NCBI GenBank assembly: GCA_003529325.1 | Contig: DPVW01000381.1 | Location: 1 to 5,966, forward strand | Source: Candidatus Latescibacterota bacterium | Lineage (GTDB): Bacteria; Latescibacterota; UBA2968; UBA8231 | Direction of reading: 5' to 3' | DNA: 5,966 nucleotides | In this document: positions 5,825 to 5,966 of the stretch, in pieces | Numbering within the stretch: position 1 is the first letter of the stretch | Layout: every line of letters starts with the position of its first letter | Program-made: the position numbers and the translations under genes | The notes under the pieces: model-generated | Database searches by the model: none | What the model saw: the letters and a program-made list of their open reading frames with translations, nothing else | What the model was told of the DNA's origin: nothing

Positions 5825-5937
5825 CTGTTCCCTCGATTTTTCGCTGGCCCTCGCCCTGGCTCTGGGGCGCACTGGGCGTATTGATCGTCTCGGATGCCCA
5901 TGGATTCTGGGATCTGATTGAAGGGTTGCCGTCCTGA
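5821..5937 (+). CDS. Putative 38-residue Trp-rich membrane microprotein
   Basis: A short open frame starting in the ATGA overlap with the preceding stop and ending at TGA 5935-5937. The protein begins MTVPSIFRWPSPWLWGALGV and ends with WDLIEGLPS. It carries Trp at 9, 13, 15 and 30, and one hydrophobic stretch at about 13-24 that could be a short membrane-inserted or interfacial helix. I do not recognise a family. The ATGA coupling to a confident operon gene, and the density of the operon, argue that it is translated. Small proteins (PspB, PspD, PspG) are common in psp systems, so a small psp component is possible, but similarity to any of them is not visible. Confidence 0.5.
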   Translation: MTVPSIFRWPSPWLWGALGVLIVSDAHGFWDLIEGLPS

Positions 5938-5966
5938 CGCTCATAGCGAGTGTCGTATTCTTCGTC
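5934..5966 (+). other. Possible start of the next operon gene (hydrophobic frame, cut by window edge)
   Basis: In the frame beginning at CTG 5934 the visible residues are LTLIASVVFFV, strongly hydrophobic, as expected of the first helix of a membrane protein. No ATG, GTG or TTG is available in this frame after its upstream stop at 5919-5921. An unusual CTG start overlapping the microprotein stop as CTGA, with GAAGGG upstream at 5920-5925, is one option. Another is that the true start lies beyond the edge or in another frame. Only 33 bases are visible, so this is tentative. Confidence 0.25.

Overview
This is a GC-rich bacterial window. A σ54-type promoter with an IHF-like site in front of a pspA gene, together with the protein styles, suggests a Pseudomonadota member, probably an environmental gammaproteobacterium. 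That placement is inference and no marker gene confirms it. The window holds one partial gene at the left edge, three genes on the minus strand, and an operon on the plus strand that runs off the right edge.

Left part (1-423, plus): the C-terminal half of a PLP-dependent class IV aminotransferase that closely resembles D-alanine transaminase. It converges tail to tail, with a 10-base gap, on a minus-strand group. That group, in transcription order, is a sodium:solute symporter (4339 to 2885), a lipoprotein with an FGE-sulfatase (formylglycine-generating-enzyme) fold that lacks the FGE catalytic cysteines (2784 to 1900), and an NAD(P)-dependent aldehyde dehydrogenase of the lactaldehyde/succinate-semialdehyde type (1843 to 434). 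The lipoprotein and the dehydrogenase are 56 bases apart and probably cotranscribed. The symporter is separated from them by about 100 bases holding a perfect 19-base palindrome. No single pathway clearly links the three.

Right part (4340-5966): a divergent control region of about 300 bases lies between the symporter and pspA. It contains a textbook -24/-12 σ54 promoter, an IHF-like site, an AT-rich patch with a consensus -10 box facing the symporter, two similar GC-rich dyads, and a 9-base inverted repeat that brackets the σ54 promoter. Downstream comes a tightly packed envelope-stress operon. It has pspA (232 aa), a 160-aa protein with two predicted membrane segments and a winged-helix-like C-terminus, a 38-aa Trp-rich putative membrane microprotein coupled by an ATGA overlap, and then the start of a probable further hydrophobic frame cut by the window edge.

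Most interesting for follow-up: the uncharacterised pspA partners (two-membrane-segment plus winged-helix protein, and the 38-aa microprotein), the absence of the usual divergent pspF beside a σ54-type psp promoter, and a 9-G homopolymer inside the symporter gene that could be a slippage site.
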